Notes: generated by a model from the letters alone, not told the origin. Counted from the stretch's first letter, positions 34,587 to 42,884 are shown. The stretch is 64,000 nt of DNA from Paenibacillus lycopersici (GCF_010119935.1 NZ_CP048209.1:5809001-5873000), one strand, 5' to 3'. A program made the numbers and translations.

Positions 34587-35498
34587 ATGGATTATACCGA
34601 AGCCGTGCATACGGCCATCTCGTTCATCCATCGCGAGTATGACGAGAGCATTACGGTTGCCGACCTGTCCGGACAGGTCTATCTGTCGCCGTCGTACTTC
34701 TCAACCGTGTTCAGGACGCTGACCGGTTATACGATCAAGGACTATATTCTTCGTTATCGGCTGTACCGGACGGCGCTGGCGTTGAAGCATACCGGCAAGC
34801 CTATCCTTGCCATCGCCTTCGAGAACGGCTTCTCGTCGCAGCAGGCGTTGACCAAGAGCTTCACGCAGGTATACGGAATCGCGCCGGCACGGTTCCGTCG
34901 GATGAATCCCGACCTTGCGCCTTTCCCTCCCGAAAATCTGTTGCAGGAAAGAGGTACGGCCATGGATCTGCATCGCGTATTCGAGAACGTGCGCTTCGTG
35001 AAGAAAGAGGCTTTCTATGTCGTCGGCATCGAGACGGACATTCATTATAACAGCAGCGACGGCACGCACAGCATCGGCGGCTTGTATAAACGCTGGAACG
35101 AGGAGAAGCTGATCGATCGCATCCCCGATCAAGTCAACGATACGCTGACCTACGGCATGACGTACGAGACATCGGAAGACGACACGGCGAAGTACTGCGT
35201 CGCCGTTGAAGTATCGACGCTTGAGCGCCTGCCGGCGGGGTTCATCGCGCGGAAGTTCGAGGCGTGCGAGTACGCCGTGTTCCAATGCACGCTGGAGGAC
35301 GAGACCAGCGGGCGATTCTTCCAGTACTTCTTCAAAACTTTCTTGAAGGAGCGCAATCTCAGCCAGCCGGAGGCGATCACGACCAAACACGGGAACACGT
35401 ATTCCGCCCGTTATCCGGTATTCGAGGCGTACGATCGGCACTTCGTGGACGAGTCGTCGACGATCGAAATCTATGCCCCGATCCTTCGCTTACCGTAA
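34587..35498 (+). CDS. AraC-family regulator with GyrI-like effector domain
   Basis: A 303-residue protein. Residues 1-105 are an AraC helix-turn-helix pair (ITVADLSGQVYLSPSYFSTVF, PILAIAFENGFSSQQALTKSF); residues about 125-300 are a GyrI/Rob-like effector-binding domain (VVGIETDIHY, YAVFQCTLEDETSGRFFQYF, STIEIYAPI) that binds small molecules. The ATG at 34587 follows AAGGAGGGG. A second, damaged copy of the same architecture follows at 35689, and each is closed by the same CCGGACGGC terminator hairpin. Confidence 0.9.
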   Translation: MDYTEAVHTAISFIHREYDESITVADLSGQVYLSPSYFSTVFRTLTGYTIKDYILRYRLYRTALALKHTGKPILAIAFENGFSSQQALTKSFTQVYGIAPARFRRMNPDLAPFPPENLLQERGTAMDLHRVFENVRFVKKEAFYVVGIETDIHYNSSDGTHSIGGLYKRWNEEKLIDRIPDQVNDTLTYGMTYETSEDDTAKYCVAVEVSTLERLPAGFIARKFEACEYAVFQCTLEDETSGRFFQYFFKTFLKERNLSQPEAITTKHGNTYSARYPVFEAYDRHFVDESSTIEIYAPILRLP

Positions 35499-35577
35499 GG
35501 CGGCGAAGGCGCGAAGCAAGCGCGTCGGAAGCGACAGCTTTTGCGCGACGTTTCATTCCATTAATAGAGCTCATTAA

Positions 35578-35608
35578 GAAACCGGACGGCTGCATGCCGT
35601 CCGGTTTC
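35578..35608 (+). terminator. Terminator of AraC-GyrI gene, CCGGACGGC hairpin copy 2
   Basis: GAAACCGGACGGC, loop TGCAT, GCCGTCCGGTTTC. It and the hairpin at 36708 are both followed by TCTAT...GGAAGGCGG, so the duplication includes downstream sequence. Confidence 0.85.
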
Positions 35609-35688
35609 TATGTATGGAAGGCGGATATTTGGGCGTGCGAGGAATAGGAGCCGCGCCAGCCGGGGCGAATAAGGGTGAAGGACGCCCC

Positions 35689-36420
35689 CTGCAGGAATAC
35701 ATTCGCCGCCGGCGTCTCACCCGCGCCGCAATGGAGCTGTAGAACAGCGCCGCGAAAGTGATCGACGTCGCCGTGAAATACGGCTATGCCTCGCCGGATG
35801 CGTTTACGCGCGCATTTCAAAACCTGCATGGCCTTACGCCGAGGGATGCGAGAGCCGCCAAGCGTTCGCTCACCGCCTATCCTCCGATGACCTTTCGATT
35901 AACGATTGGAGGCAGCGAACCGATGAAATTCAGAATCGAGAACAAGGAAGCTTTTCAAGTGATCGGCTTGTACAATCGGGTGACGCCGATCGAATCCGGC
36001 GAGCATCCGGGCGTGGAACAGGTTTGGCGCTCGCTCGATCAGGACACGTATGCCAAGCTGAACTCGCTGAACGATGCGGGACCGCGGAGGATCTTGCATG
36101 TGAATGTCGGGGAAGGCGTGCGCGCGAAGGATGATTACGACTATTATTTGGCGGTGGCGTCAACTCGGCCGTGTCCGGATCGGTTCAAGTCGTATACAGT
36201 ATCCGCTATGACCTGGGCCGTCTTCGAAATGACGGTGCCGTGGGAGAAAGAGAGATGGCATCGTATCTACGGCGAGTGGTTCCCTTCTTCGGGATACGAA
36301 CAAATCGCGGGGCCGACGTTCCAGGTCGGACCGGAGATCGAAATCGGCCTGGAGCGGCAAGTCGATTCCGGCATCGAGCATGACGTCGAGCTGTGGCTGC
36401 CTGTCGCCAAAGTCCGATAG
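35689..36420 (+). pseudogene. Damaged second AraC-GyrI regulator gene
   Basis: From 35689 the frame reads LQEYIRRRRLTRAAMEL, hits an in-frame TAG at 35740-35742, and continues NSAAKVIDVAVKYGYASPDAFTRAF, the second helix-turn-helix of an AraC protein. The first helix-turn-helix is missing, so DNA binding is lost. The GyrI-like domain (MKFRIENKEAFQVIGLYNRV onward, ending VELWLPVAKVR) is intact to the stop at 36420, and an ATG at 35921 has GGAGG ten bases upstream, so a free effector-binding protein could still be made. Paralogue of the gene at 34587. Confidence 0.8.
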
Positions 36421-36462
36421 CGGCGAGCATGCGCTCGCAAAACTGCCGTCGAAGCAAGGACG

Positions 36463-36640
36463 CGGACAAGAGATGCGTTATTGGCCGGTTTTCCTTGTTG
36501 TTCCGTGTGTTCGCGGACAGGAGATGCGCTATTTCGCCCAACATGGCGACATTCGGTGCTTTCCGGAGGCAATAACGAATCCTGTGTCCGATTCCCAGCC
36601 CGAAACACCGATTTCAATACAAATAGCGGATCCTGTGTCC
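36463..36640. repeat. Four-block palindromic dispersed repeat, copy 3 (inverted)
   Basis: Reverse-complement orientation relative to copy 1. Blocks GGACAAGAGATGCGTTATT at 36463-36481 and a matching one near 36515, then inverted blocks near 36566-36584 and at 36622-36640. Similarity with copy 1 includes the spacers and extends to about 36443 and 36665. Confidence 0.85.
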
Positions 36641-36707
36641 GCTGCCTACGGGGGCTATCTCCTACAGGCGATGCGACTTGAAGTTTCGTCTATTTTCTCG
36701 ACAGCCT

Positions 36708-36734
36708 GACCGGACGGCAGCATGCCGTCCGGTC
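36708..36734 (+). terminator. CCGGACGGC hairpin copy 3
   Basis: GACCGGACGGC, loop AGCAT, GCCGTCCGGTC. It lies beyond repeat copy 3, about 290 bases from the damaged regulator's stop, suggesting that the repeat inserted between gene and terminator. 36735-36885 holds no recognised gene. Confidence 0.75.
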
Positions 36735-36885
36735 TCTATATGGAAGGCGGGTATCTTGATTAAAGGTAACTATCTTGGCCCTGATATCGGCGGCAAGACG
36801 TGCATACCGAGTCCCGCGGCGGTATACCGAAACCACCGGCCGGTGCCCGGCTTACTCCGTGCTTCGGCCGTCCCGTTATCCGGCC

Positions 36886-37335
36886 TTACGCCATGGATGG
36901 CGATAAACCCGCTAACGTTTTGGCCGCGAGCGCGGACAGCTGGGCGCGTTCCGCTTCCGTCAATCCCGCGACGGCTTCGTTGATGCGGCGTTCGATCTCC
37001 ATGGCTCCCGTCTGCGTAAGCCGAAGACCGGCTTCGGTAATTCGGACATGGAATCCGCGCCTGTCGGTCGGCGAAGGTACCCGTTGGACGAGCCCGCGCC
37101 GTTCGGCGCGGTCGATCAGGCCGGTAATGCTGGATTTGTCGAGGCCAAGGTACTGCGCCAGCTGCAGCATGCTCGGCTCGCGGTCCCGCACGATGCCGAG
37201 CAGCCGGATCTGGATGATCGAGAGGTCATGGGGAGCGCCGACCTTCGACAGGATGGATTGGATAAGGAACGAGAACTGGACCAGACTGTCCACAAGCGAC
37301 AGATCGTTCTGGCGTTCAGCGGGCGTAGGATTCAA
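36886..37335 (-). CDS. MarR-family transcriptional regulator
   Basis: A 149-residue winged-helix protein (LSIIQIRLLGIVRDREPSML, LAQYLGLDKSSITGLIDRAERR, wing PSPTDRRGFHVRITEAG). MarR dimers usually repress nearby genes and respond to small aromatic or oxidising compounds. Start is a TTG at 37335, nine bases after GGAG. No obvious target gene is adjacent; the upstream neighbour region is the DnaA-box cluster. Confidence 0.88.
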   Translation of the reverse strand: MNPTPAERQNDLSLVDSLVQFSFLIQSILSKVGAPHDLSIIQIRLLGIVRDREPSMLQLAQYLGLDKSSITGLIDRAERRGLVQRVPSPTDRRGFHVRITEAGLRLTQTGAMEIERRINEAVAGLTEAERAQLSALAAKTLAGLSPSMA

Positions 37336-37556
37336 GAAGCATCACTCCGTAACGTTAATGGCTGCGCATTCGTAATAACGTCTCCCTTCATTGTAGCACA
37401 ACCTTTCAGCGACTTCGCATGTCAAGCGAACGGTATGTCGGCATCACGAGCTTACGGCTCTTCAACATGCTCGCGCAATGCAATATAGGTCAGCCTGTCC
37501 GAAGGCCGACCTCGCGTTGCCGCCCGGTTTTGTCGGCAATATGCAATCTATCCCCC

Positions 37557-37828
37557 TTATCCACAGGTCTATCCACAGCCGTGGATGAATTGTGTGGCAA
37601 TTCTGGCACCTGTTATGTCGAAAAAACGTGAATAAATTTACCGTTTCTTTATTTATGGCTGTAAACGGCTGCCAACGCTGTCCCTATTATGCCCATTATC
37701 CACATTATCCACAGAACGGCTGTGAAAAACTTATCCGACTTTTATGCACATCCGAGGCAGATGTTTTCCACTGAATTTCCGGGGTTATGCACATTCTGCC
37801 AGCAGGCTGTGGATGGCGCTGTGGAAAA
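37557..37828 (+). other. DnaA-box cluster with AT-rich tract
   Basis: Five sites match TTATNCACA exactly: 37557-37565, 37696-37704, 37705-37713 (directly abutting), 37742-37750 and 37785-37793, all in the same orientation. One-mismatch sites include CTATCCACA at 37569, TTATGCCCA at 37687 and an inverted TGTGGAAAA at 37820. An AT-rich stretch runs from about 37619 to 37656. No dnaA, dnaN or plasmid replication gene is nearby. It may be a DnaA-binding or titration locus; function is inferred. Confidence 0.7.
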
Positions 37829-37831
37829 AAA

Positions 37832-37869
37832 AGCAGGGGATCGCCCGCTCGTTCGGCAAATCCCCTGCT
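37832..37869 (-). terminator. Terminator of HIT gene
   Basis: AGCAGGGGAT (37832-37841) and ATCCCCTGCT (37860-37869), followed on the minus strand by seven or more Ts. Confidence 0.9.
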
Positions 37870-37872
37870 CAT

Positions 37873-38421
37873 TTAACTGGCCGGCTCTCCTCGGCCGCAC
37901 GATGCTTCGTCTACATTCGCCAACGCAGCCCGAACGCTATCCCGGATGGCTTCGAGCTCGGCGGCGCCGCCCCTGGGCGCATCCGGCCACTGCAAGATAT
38001 TCACGGGATGCCGGTACCTATCCGGCGTTCCCGTATACCGCGGTACAAGATGCATATGGAAATGCGGCACGCCGTCGCCTTGAACGAAGGCATACACATG
38101 CTCCGCGTTCAAGGCCTTCCTGAGGGCGGCGCTTACCCGGTTCATCGCCTCGCCGACCGCCCCGGCTTCCTGCGCATGCAAGTCGCCAAGCGCTGGCGCA
38201 TGCCGCTTCGTCTCCACGATCGCGTAACCCAGGTAGGCCCGCCGCTCTTCGGCTCCGGCGATCATCAGCGAAGCGACGACGTACGCATCCTCGTACACCG
38301 CCATCCCTCTCGCCTCGGGACTATGATGCTTGCTGCAAATAAAGCAAGCCCTCGCATCCTTCGGAATTGCCATCCGTGCATCCGGCGCGTCCTTCCGATT
38401 GTCGCTCCGCGCATCTTCCAT
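37873..38421 (-). CDS. HIT-family nucleotide hydrolase
   Basis: A 182-residue protein with the histidine triad GVPHFHMHLVPR, in which the central His attacks nucleoside phosphoramidate or dinucleoside substrates. It also has an N-terminal CFICSKHH pair that could bind zinc and the segment GDLHAQEAGAVGEAMNRVSA typical of the fold. I use the ATG at 38421, seven bases after GGGAGG, rather than the ATG two codons earlier, which touches the ribosome site. Free-standing gene between the DnaA-box cluster and leuA. Confidence 0.88.
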   Translation of the reverse strand: MEDARSDNRKDAPDARMAIPKDARACFICSKHHSPEARGMAVYEDAYVVASLMIAGAEERRAYLGYAIVETKRHAPALGDLHAQEAGAVGEAMNRVSAALRKALNAEHVYAFVQGDGVPHFHMHLVPRYTGTPDRYRHPVNILQWPDAPRGGAAELEAIRDSVRAALANVDEASCGRGEPAS

Positions 38422-38473
38422 TGGCATTCCTCCCTTTTCGTTGGCAGCCGAGGACGAACCGCTCCGGCCCTGA

Positions 38474-40078
38474 CTAGCTGGACTTCGCGGCGATGTCCGT
38501 TTCCCCGTTATTGCCGCCCGTGCTCAAGATCAGCTGGTTGCAAGCCGCCACGTAAGCCTGCGCCGAAGCCAGAATAATGTCCTTATGCACAGCCGTGCCG
38601 CTGTAGCGCTGCTGCCGGTGCACGATGCTGACGGACGCTTCGCCGCGCGCGTCCTCGCCTGTGGACAAGGAGTGCAGCTCCAGATCCTCGAAGGCCGCTC
38701 CGACCGGAATCGCCTGCTGCAGGCAGTGGATGACCGCTTCGAGCGGTCCCGTCCCCGTTCCGGCGAAGGTCCGTTCCTCCTGCGATTCCCGCTCGCGGAT
38801 CGTCACGGATGCAATGCGGGCGCGCTGCGTACCGGCGAGCACCTGCAAATCGACCAGCACGTACGGATCATGCTGCTGCTCCGTCGTTTCGCTGGCAAGG
38901 CGGACGAGCACGTCGTCCGGAACGATCTTGAGCTCGTCGGCCTTCGCCTTGAAGCGGTCGTACACGTCCTTCATCTGCTCCTCGTTCAGCTCGATGCCGA
39001 ATGCCGCCAGGCGGTGCTTGATCGCATGGCGGCCGGAATGCTTGCCGAGCACGATCATGCTGCGCGGGATGCCCATCGCCTCGGGATCCATGATTTCGTA
39101 CGTATTGCGGTTCTTGAGCAGCCCGTCCTGATGAATGCCCGACTCGTGCTGGAACGCGTTCCGGCCGACGATCGGCTTGTTGTACGCGATCGGAAAATTC
39201 ATCGCCCGGCTCACCATCCGGGACGTCTCGTAAATTTCGCTCGCGACGATGCCGGTCTCCGCGCCGATGGCGGATTTGCGGGTCTCGATCGCCATGACGA
39301 GCTCTTCCAGCGAGCAGTTGCCGGCGCGTTCGCCGATGCCGTTGACCGTCACTTCGATCTGCGTCGCGCCGGCCGAGATCGCCGCCAAGCTGTTCGCGAC
39401 CGCCAGGCCGAGATCGTTATGGCAGTGCGCGCTGAACTGGACGCGCTCGGCGCCGCGTGCGCCTGCCCGTACGTCCCGGAACATGGCGCCGTATTCTTCG
39501 GGGAGCGCGAAGCCGAGCGTATCCGGCAGATTGATGATCGTGGCGCCTTCCGCGATGACGGCTTCCACCATTTCGATGACGAACTCTCTGCCCGCGCGGC
39601 TGGAATCCATCGGGGAGAACTCGATTTCGTCAACGAATTGCTTGCCGTACGCGACCATTTCGCGGGCGATGCTCACGACCTGCTCGCGGGACTTCTTCAG
39701 CTGGAAGTCCAGATGGATGTCCGAGGACGAGATGAACAGATGCAGCCGTCTGCGCGGCGCATCCATCGTCGCCTTGACCGCAGCGTCGATGTCGCCGCGG
39801 ATCGCGCGGGCGAAGCCGGCGATTTCCACGCCTTGCAGCTCGCGGGAAATTTGCTGCACGGCCGCGAATTCCCCCGGGCTCGAGATCGCGAAGCCCGGCT
39901 CGATCACGTCGATGCCCAGTTTGGCCAGCTGGCGGGCGATGACGATCTTCTGCTCGGGGCGCAGCGTCGCGCCGGGCGACTGCTCGCCGTCGCGCAGCGT
40001 CGTATCGAAGATGCGGATGATTTGGTTGGCGGACGGTTCTTGCATACCGGCATTCGTATTCGTGTGAGTCGTTGTCAT
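38474..40078 (-). CDS. leuA: 2-isopropylmalate synthase
   Basis: A 534-residue enzyme catalysing the first step of leucine synthesis, condensation of acetyl-CoA with 2-ketoisovalerate. Seen are the TIM-barrel signature IRIFDTTLRDGEQSPGATL with metal-binding Asp, the HxH motif AHCHNDLGLAVANSL, GNCSLEELVMA, and a C-terminal allosteric domain where leucine binds (LVDLQVLAGTQRARIASVTI). The ATG at 40078 follows GGAGG; the open frame upstream is the leader. Two tandem T-box leaders with CUC specifiers precede it. No other leu or ilv genes are adjacent, so leuA stands alone. Confidence 0.96.
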   Translation of the reverse strand: MTTTHTNTNAGMQEPSANQIIRIFDTTLRDGEQSPGATLRPEQKIVIARQLAKLGIDVIEPGFAISSPGEFAAVQQISRELQGVEIAGFARAIRGDIDAAVKATMDAPRRRLHLFISSSDIHLDFQLKKSREQVVSIAREMVAYGKQFVDEIEFSPMDSSRAGREFVIEMVEAVIAEGATIINLPDTLGFALPEEYGAMFRDVRAGARGAERVQFSAHCHNDLGLAVANSLAAISAGATQIEVTVNGIGERAGNCSLEELVMAIETRKSAIGAETGIVASEIYETSRMVSRAMNFPIAYNKPIVGRNAFQHESGIHQDGLLKNRNTYEIMDPEAMGIPRSMIVLGKHSGRHAIKHRLAAFGIELNEEQMKDVYDRFKAKADELKIVPDDVLVRLASETTEQQHDPYVLVDLQVLAGTQRARIASVTIRERESQEERTFAGTGTGPLEAVIHCLQQAIPVGAAFEDLELHSLSTGEDARGEASVSIVHRQQRYSGTAVHKDIILASAQAYVAACNQLILSTGGNNGETDIAAKSS

Positions 40079-40145
40079 ATCGGATTCCTCCTGGATTCGG
40101 TTTGAATGGTCTAATCGGCACAACGGCAAGTTTGCATAACAACGG

Positions 40146-40466
40146 AAAAAGCCCGCCGTCTCTTCTGATTCAAGAGACGACAGGCTTCTTAGGCTTGCCG
40201 CGGTACCACTCTCGTTGCCCGGACGCTGCCGCCCGGACCCGCTTAAGCAGCTGGCGGCCGGCTTGGGCGCGGGCGTTCGCTGCACCCGATGACGGGGGTT
40301 AACCGTAACGAAGTAGCGCATGGCCGCCTGCCGTCCGCTTGTGGACGCCGCCGCCGCATTCCTTCGTTCCGCTCCCAGGCGAGTTCGGATGTCCTTCGTC
40401 TGCGTCGCACCTCCCCGCAGCTCTCTGCTTCCCGGACCTTGCCCTACTACTCCTGTTCAACGCGTT
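40146..40466 (-). promoter_or_regulatory. T-box riboswitch 2 (leucine), proximal to leuA
   Basis: On the minus strand: GAACAGGAG start, AGAGAGCTGCGGG stem I apex region, specifier loop CCGAACTCGCCTGGGAGC with CUC (Leu), then the T-box AGAGTGGTACCGCGG and a terminator (GTCTCTT/AAGAGAC arms ending in TTTTT near 40146). Uncharged tRNA-Leu should stabilise the antiterminator. Confidence 0.92.
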
Positions 40467-40561
40467 GTTCTCGCTATGGCTATACGTTCGTTCGTCAATG
40501 ATCGTTACTGTTCGCCGCTGTCCACTTCATCGCATGCCGCTCCGCGCCGAGCGCGGTCTTA

Positions 40562-40890
40562 CGAATCAAAAAAAGCCTGCCGCCTCTTGAAATCAAGAGA
40601 CGACAGACTGTAAAGTCCGGCGCGGTACCACCCTTGTTGACGATCGCTTCGGGAGCGGCCGTCCACCTTATGCATCGCCGGCGACTCTAGAAATCGCAGG
40701 CCATGCACCCGATCACGGCGGTCAACCGTAACGACGTACGCGAGCTTCCTTCAGCCTTGGCCTTCGGCCGTCTCTGAAACCCGTTCCGCCGTTCCGCTCC
40801 CAGGCGAGGTTCAAGCTGCCTTCGACTGCGTTGCACCATCCCGCAGCTCTCTGTTCCCGGCGTTCGCTTTACTGCTCCTGTTCGTCGCGT
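40562..40890 (-). promoter_or_regulatory. T-box riboswitch 1 (leucine), distal
   Basis: Same architecture as the proximal copy: GAACAGGAGCAG, AGAGAGCTGCGGG, specifier context TTGAACCTCGCCTGGGAGC (CUC), T-box AAGGGTGGTACCGCG and a terminator whose arms share CGTCTCTTGA and end in seven Ts at about 40568. It is followed at about 100 bases by the second T-box. Confidence 0.92.
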
Positions 40891-40916
40891 TTGTGTGGAT
40901 TGAAGTGTTGTTGCCT

Positions 40917-40945
40917 ATTATAGGCCGGGCGGAATTGTCTGTCAA
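40917..40945 (-). promoter_or_regulatory. Consensus promoter of the leuA leader
   Basis: TTGACA (40940-40945), 17 bases, TATAAT (40917-40922): a perfect SigA promoter, about 20 bases before the first T-box. Confidence 0.95.
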
Positions 40946-41020
40946 TTCCAAATCGCGAAAAGTTCCAAATCCATCCGCGCGCGGCGAAATCGCCGAACGC
41001 GAATGCCGCTTGCGCTCCCT

Positions 41021-41863
41021 TTACTGCCGCGGCCCGGTACTGAGCAGCGCTTCGAGCCAGGCGTCATGGAACTCGCCGACGCTGCCGTAACGTTGTTCCC
41101 TGTCAGGCGACGCCGCCTTCAGCGCGACACGGCGCAGTCCTTCGGACGCGCGCCACCGGTCCGGATCGCGGCTTCCGTCGGCAAGAAACACGAACGCGGC
41201 TGCCCCCATCGCGAAGACATTCGTCACGCGGTCGATCAGGCTGCCTCTGACGAACTCCTCGGGCGCCATGAAGCGGCTCGAACCGTACAATCTGTCCATC
41301 TCCAGGACGAATGCACCTTTCGTATAATGGTCGAAATCGCAGAGATGCAGCTCCTCGCGATCGAAATCGTAAATCATGCAGCCGTCGTACAAATCGACCG
41401 CGACATAGCCCTTCTGCTCCAAGTACGCATGCGTCTCGTACAGCGAGGCAAGCGCGGCGAGGATGGTATCCACAGGAAGCTGCCGGAATCGATAATGCGG
41501 CGAGTCGGGGTGATTGCGGCCCTCATAGCCGGGGAAATCGGGCGTGCCCAGCACTTCGCCGTCCACCCACTCGTACACAAGCGCGAAGCCTGCGGACAGC
41601 GTGAACGTATTCAGCAGGCGAGGGATGCGGGGATGCTGTACGTCCCGGTGAAAGGCGGCGGCATTGCGCAGGAAAGCAACGGCCTCCGGACGTTCCGCGA
41701 ATTTGACGAACCAATTGCGTCCCGAGGCATGAACCCCGTAGGAGACGCAGCCGGAATCCTGCTGGTCGAACAATTTGAAGACGTTCCCGACTCGTGACAA
41801 ATACACGGCGATCTCTTCGTTCACATGCTGAACCGCTGCGAGCGGACAATCGGTTGGATTCAT
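41021..41863 (-). CDS. Protein-kinase-fold protein (Ser/Thr kinase-like)
   Basis: A 280-residue protein with an atypical kinase fold. Visible are a possible N-lobe Lys (WFVKFAERPEAVAFL), the hinge ALVYEWVDGEVLG, a catalytic-loop equivalent YVAVDLYDGCMIYDF and a metal-binding LCDFDHY in place of DFG. The glycine-rich loop is not evident. It could be a small-molecule or protein kinase or a pseudokinase. The ATG at 41863 follows AAAGGAG. It stands alone between leuA's promoter and a candidate ncRNA. Confidence 0.75.
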   Translation of the reverse strand: MNPTDCPLAAVQHVNEEIAVYLSRVGNVFKLFDQQDSGCVSYGVHASGRNWFVKFAERPEAVAFLRNAAAFHRDVQHPRIPRLLNTFTLSAGFALVYEWVDGEVLGTPDFPGYEGRNHPDSPHYRFRQLPVDTILAALASLYETHAYLEQKGYVAVDLYDGCMIYDFDREELHLCDFDHYTKGAFVLEMDRLYGSSRFMAPEEFVRGSLIDRVTNVFAMGAAAFVFLADGSRDPDRWRASEGLRRVALKAASPDREQRYGSVGEFHDAWLEALLSTGPRQ

Positions 41864-41980
41864 ACGGGATGCTCCTTTACGCTTGGAATAGATGTTCTCC
41901 GTGCCGGCCGGCATTACTACTTTAGCCAAAAATTTACTGTTCGCCTAGACTTATAATAACGGGATGGGTATACTACTATT

Positions 41981-42166
41981 ATGAGGTGCCTGAGATAGGC
42001 CTCTCTATTCGTTAGCACCCAATCGGCCAGACACGCAGCAATGAACAGCACCGCCCGGTGCCTTGGAATAATAGAACCCCCGACGCTTTGACGGGTTGCC
42101 ACTGAAAAGTCCGTTAACACGAAAGGTACAGACCTTCATTGTTATGAAGGGGCTGTACCTTTTTTC
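41981..42166 (+). ncRNA. Candidate structured non-coding RNA
   Basis: A possible promoter TAGACT (41946-41951), 17 bases, TATACT (41969-41974) precedes about 185 bases without a credible frame. At least three hairpins are visible: GGTGC...GCACC (41985-42018), GCACC...GGTGC (about 42048-42063) and CCCGACG...GACGGG (about 42076-42093). The unit ends in a strong terminator (42122-42166; AAAGGTACAG and CTGTACCTTTTTT). Size and layout would suit a 6S-like or regulatory RNA, but I cannot assign a family. Confidence 0.5.
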
Positions 42167-42204
42167 TTGTACAGTTATAGCATTGCGTCGGAAGGATGAA
42201 GATC

Positions 42205-42276
42205 ATGTTCCAGCCCCAAGATGCTATGGCGATATTCGCCGTTAATCTGAAACGAATCTTGAAGCTAACAGAGTGA
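42205..42276 (+). CDS. Short frame, possibly truncated HTH protein
   Basis: An ATG nine bases after GGAAGG codes for 23 residues (FQPQDAMAIFAVNLKRILKLTE). The stretch FAVNLKRILKLTE resembles the start of an XRE-type helix-turn-helix protein that ends shortly before the repeat-rich zone. It may be a gene remnant or not expressed. Confidence 0.25.
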   Translation: MFQPQDAMAIFAVNLKRILKLTE

Positions 42277-42319
42277 ATTCATAGGTTGAGTTAGTTCTTC
42301 AGTGGCCCCGACCGGGAGC

Positions 42320-42422
42320 GGGGGCTGCCGAGCGGCGATGCCTAGGTCCTCGATTCCACGCTTGCGATATCGACGCTAATGAATCGAGGCAGCGCTATTT
42401 TGCACCCAATGCCATACTTCTG
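42320..42422. repeat. 103-bp palindromic repeat, copy 1
   Basis: Begins GGGGGCTGCCGAGCGGCG, contains CCTCGATTC and GAATCGAGG arms about 25 bases apart, and ends ATACTTCTG. Followed by GAACTTCAGTGTCGTTATTTG, also seen after copy 3. Confidence 0.9.
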
Positions 42423-42587
42423 TTGTGAAACGAACTTCAGTGTCGTTATTTGGCCGTTTCGAGCTGCCTACAAGCTATTTTCACCGAGATAAGGCGTCTC
42501 CGATTCGTAAGCGAGCTGCAGGTGTTCAAATGCCCCGTTTAAGGCACGTACGATTCGTAAGAACGAGCGGAGCGGCACTCCCAAGGC

Positions 42588-42623
42588 GGCGCATACGGCG
42601 TATATGGCGTATACGGCGCATAC
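42588..42623. repeat. 9-bp tandem repeat
   Basis: Four units GGCGCATAC, GGCGTATAT, GGCGTATAC, GGCGCATAC in direct tandem between copies 1 and 2 of the 103-bp repeat. No coding meaning is apparent. Confidence 0.85.
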
Positions 42624-42653
42624 GCAATAGGCGATGCCCCGTGATCGGGAACC

Positions 42654-42756
42654 GGGGGCTGCCGAGCGGCGAAGCCTCGGCCCTCGATTCCATGCTTACG
42701 ATATCGCCGCTAATGAATCGAGGCAGCGCTATTTTGCACCCAATGCCTTACTTCTG
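42654..42756. repeat. 103-bp palindromic repeat, copy 2
   Basis: Same length, borders and internal CCTCGATTC/GAATCGAGG dyad as copies 1 and 3, with scattered substitutions. Confidence 0.9.
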
Positions 42757-42781
42757 GGCGATGCCCCGCGTTCCGGGATCC

Positions 42782-42884
42782 GGGGGCTGCCGAGCGGCGA
42801 TGCCTAGGTCCTCGATTCTACGCCTGCGATATCGGCGCTAATGAATCGAGGCAGCGCTATTTCGCTCCAAATGCCTTACTTCTG
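42782..42884. repeat. 103-bp palindromic repeat, copy 3
   Basis: Third copy, 25 bases after copy 2 and in the same orientation. Its 3' flank (GAAATGAACTTCAGCGTCGTT) matches that of copy 1. Confidence 0.9.

Noticed and set aside
36380..36709. Plus-strand frame through repeat copy 3
   Set aside because: It starts inside the GyrI gene in another frame and continues through repeat DNA.
37557..37828. Chromosomal or plasmid origin
   Set aside because: DnaA boxes fit, but no dnaA, dnaN, rep or par gene is present; reported as a box cluster only.
42425..42841. 138-codon frame in the repeat zone
   Set aside because: Covers 103-bp repeats and the 9-bp array; coding sense comes from repetition only.
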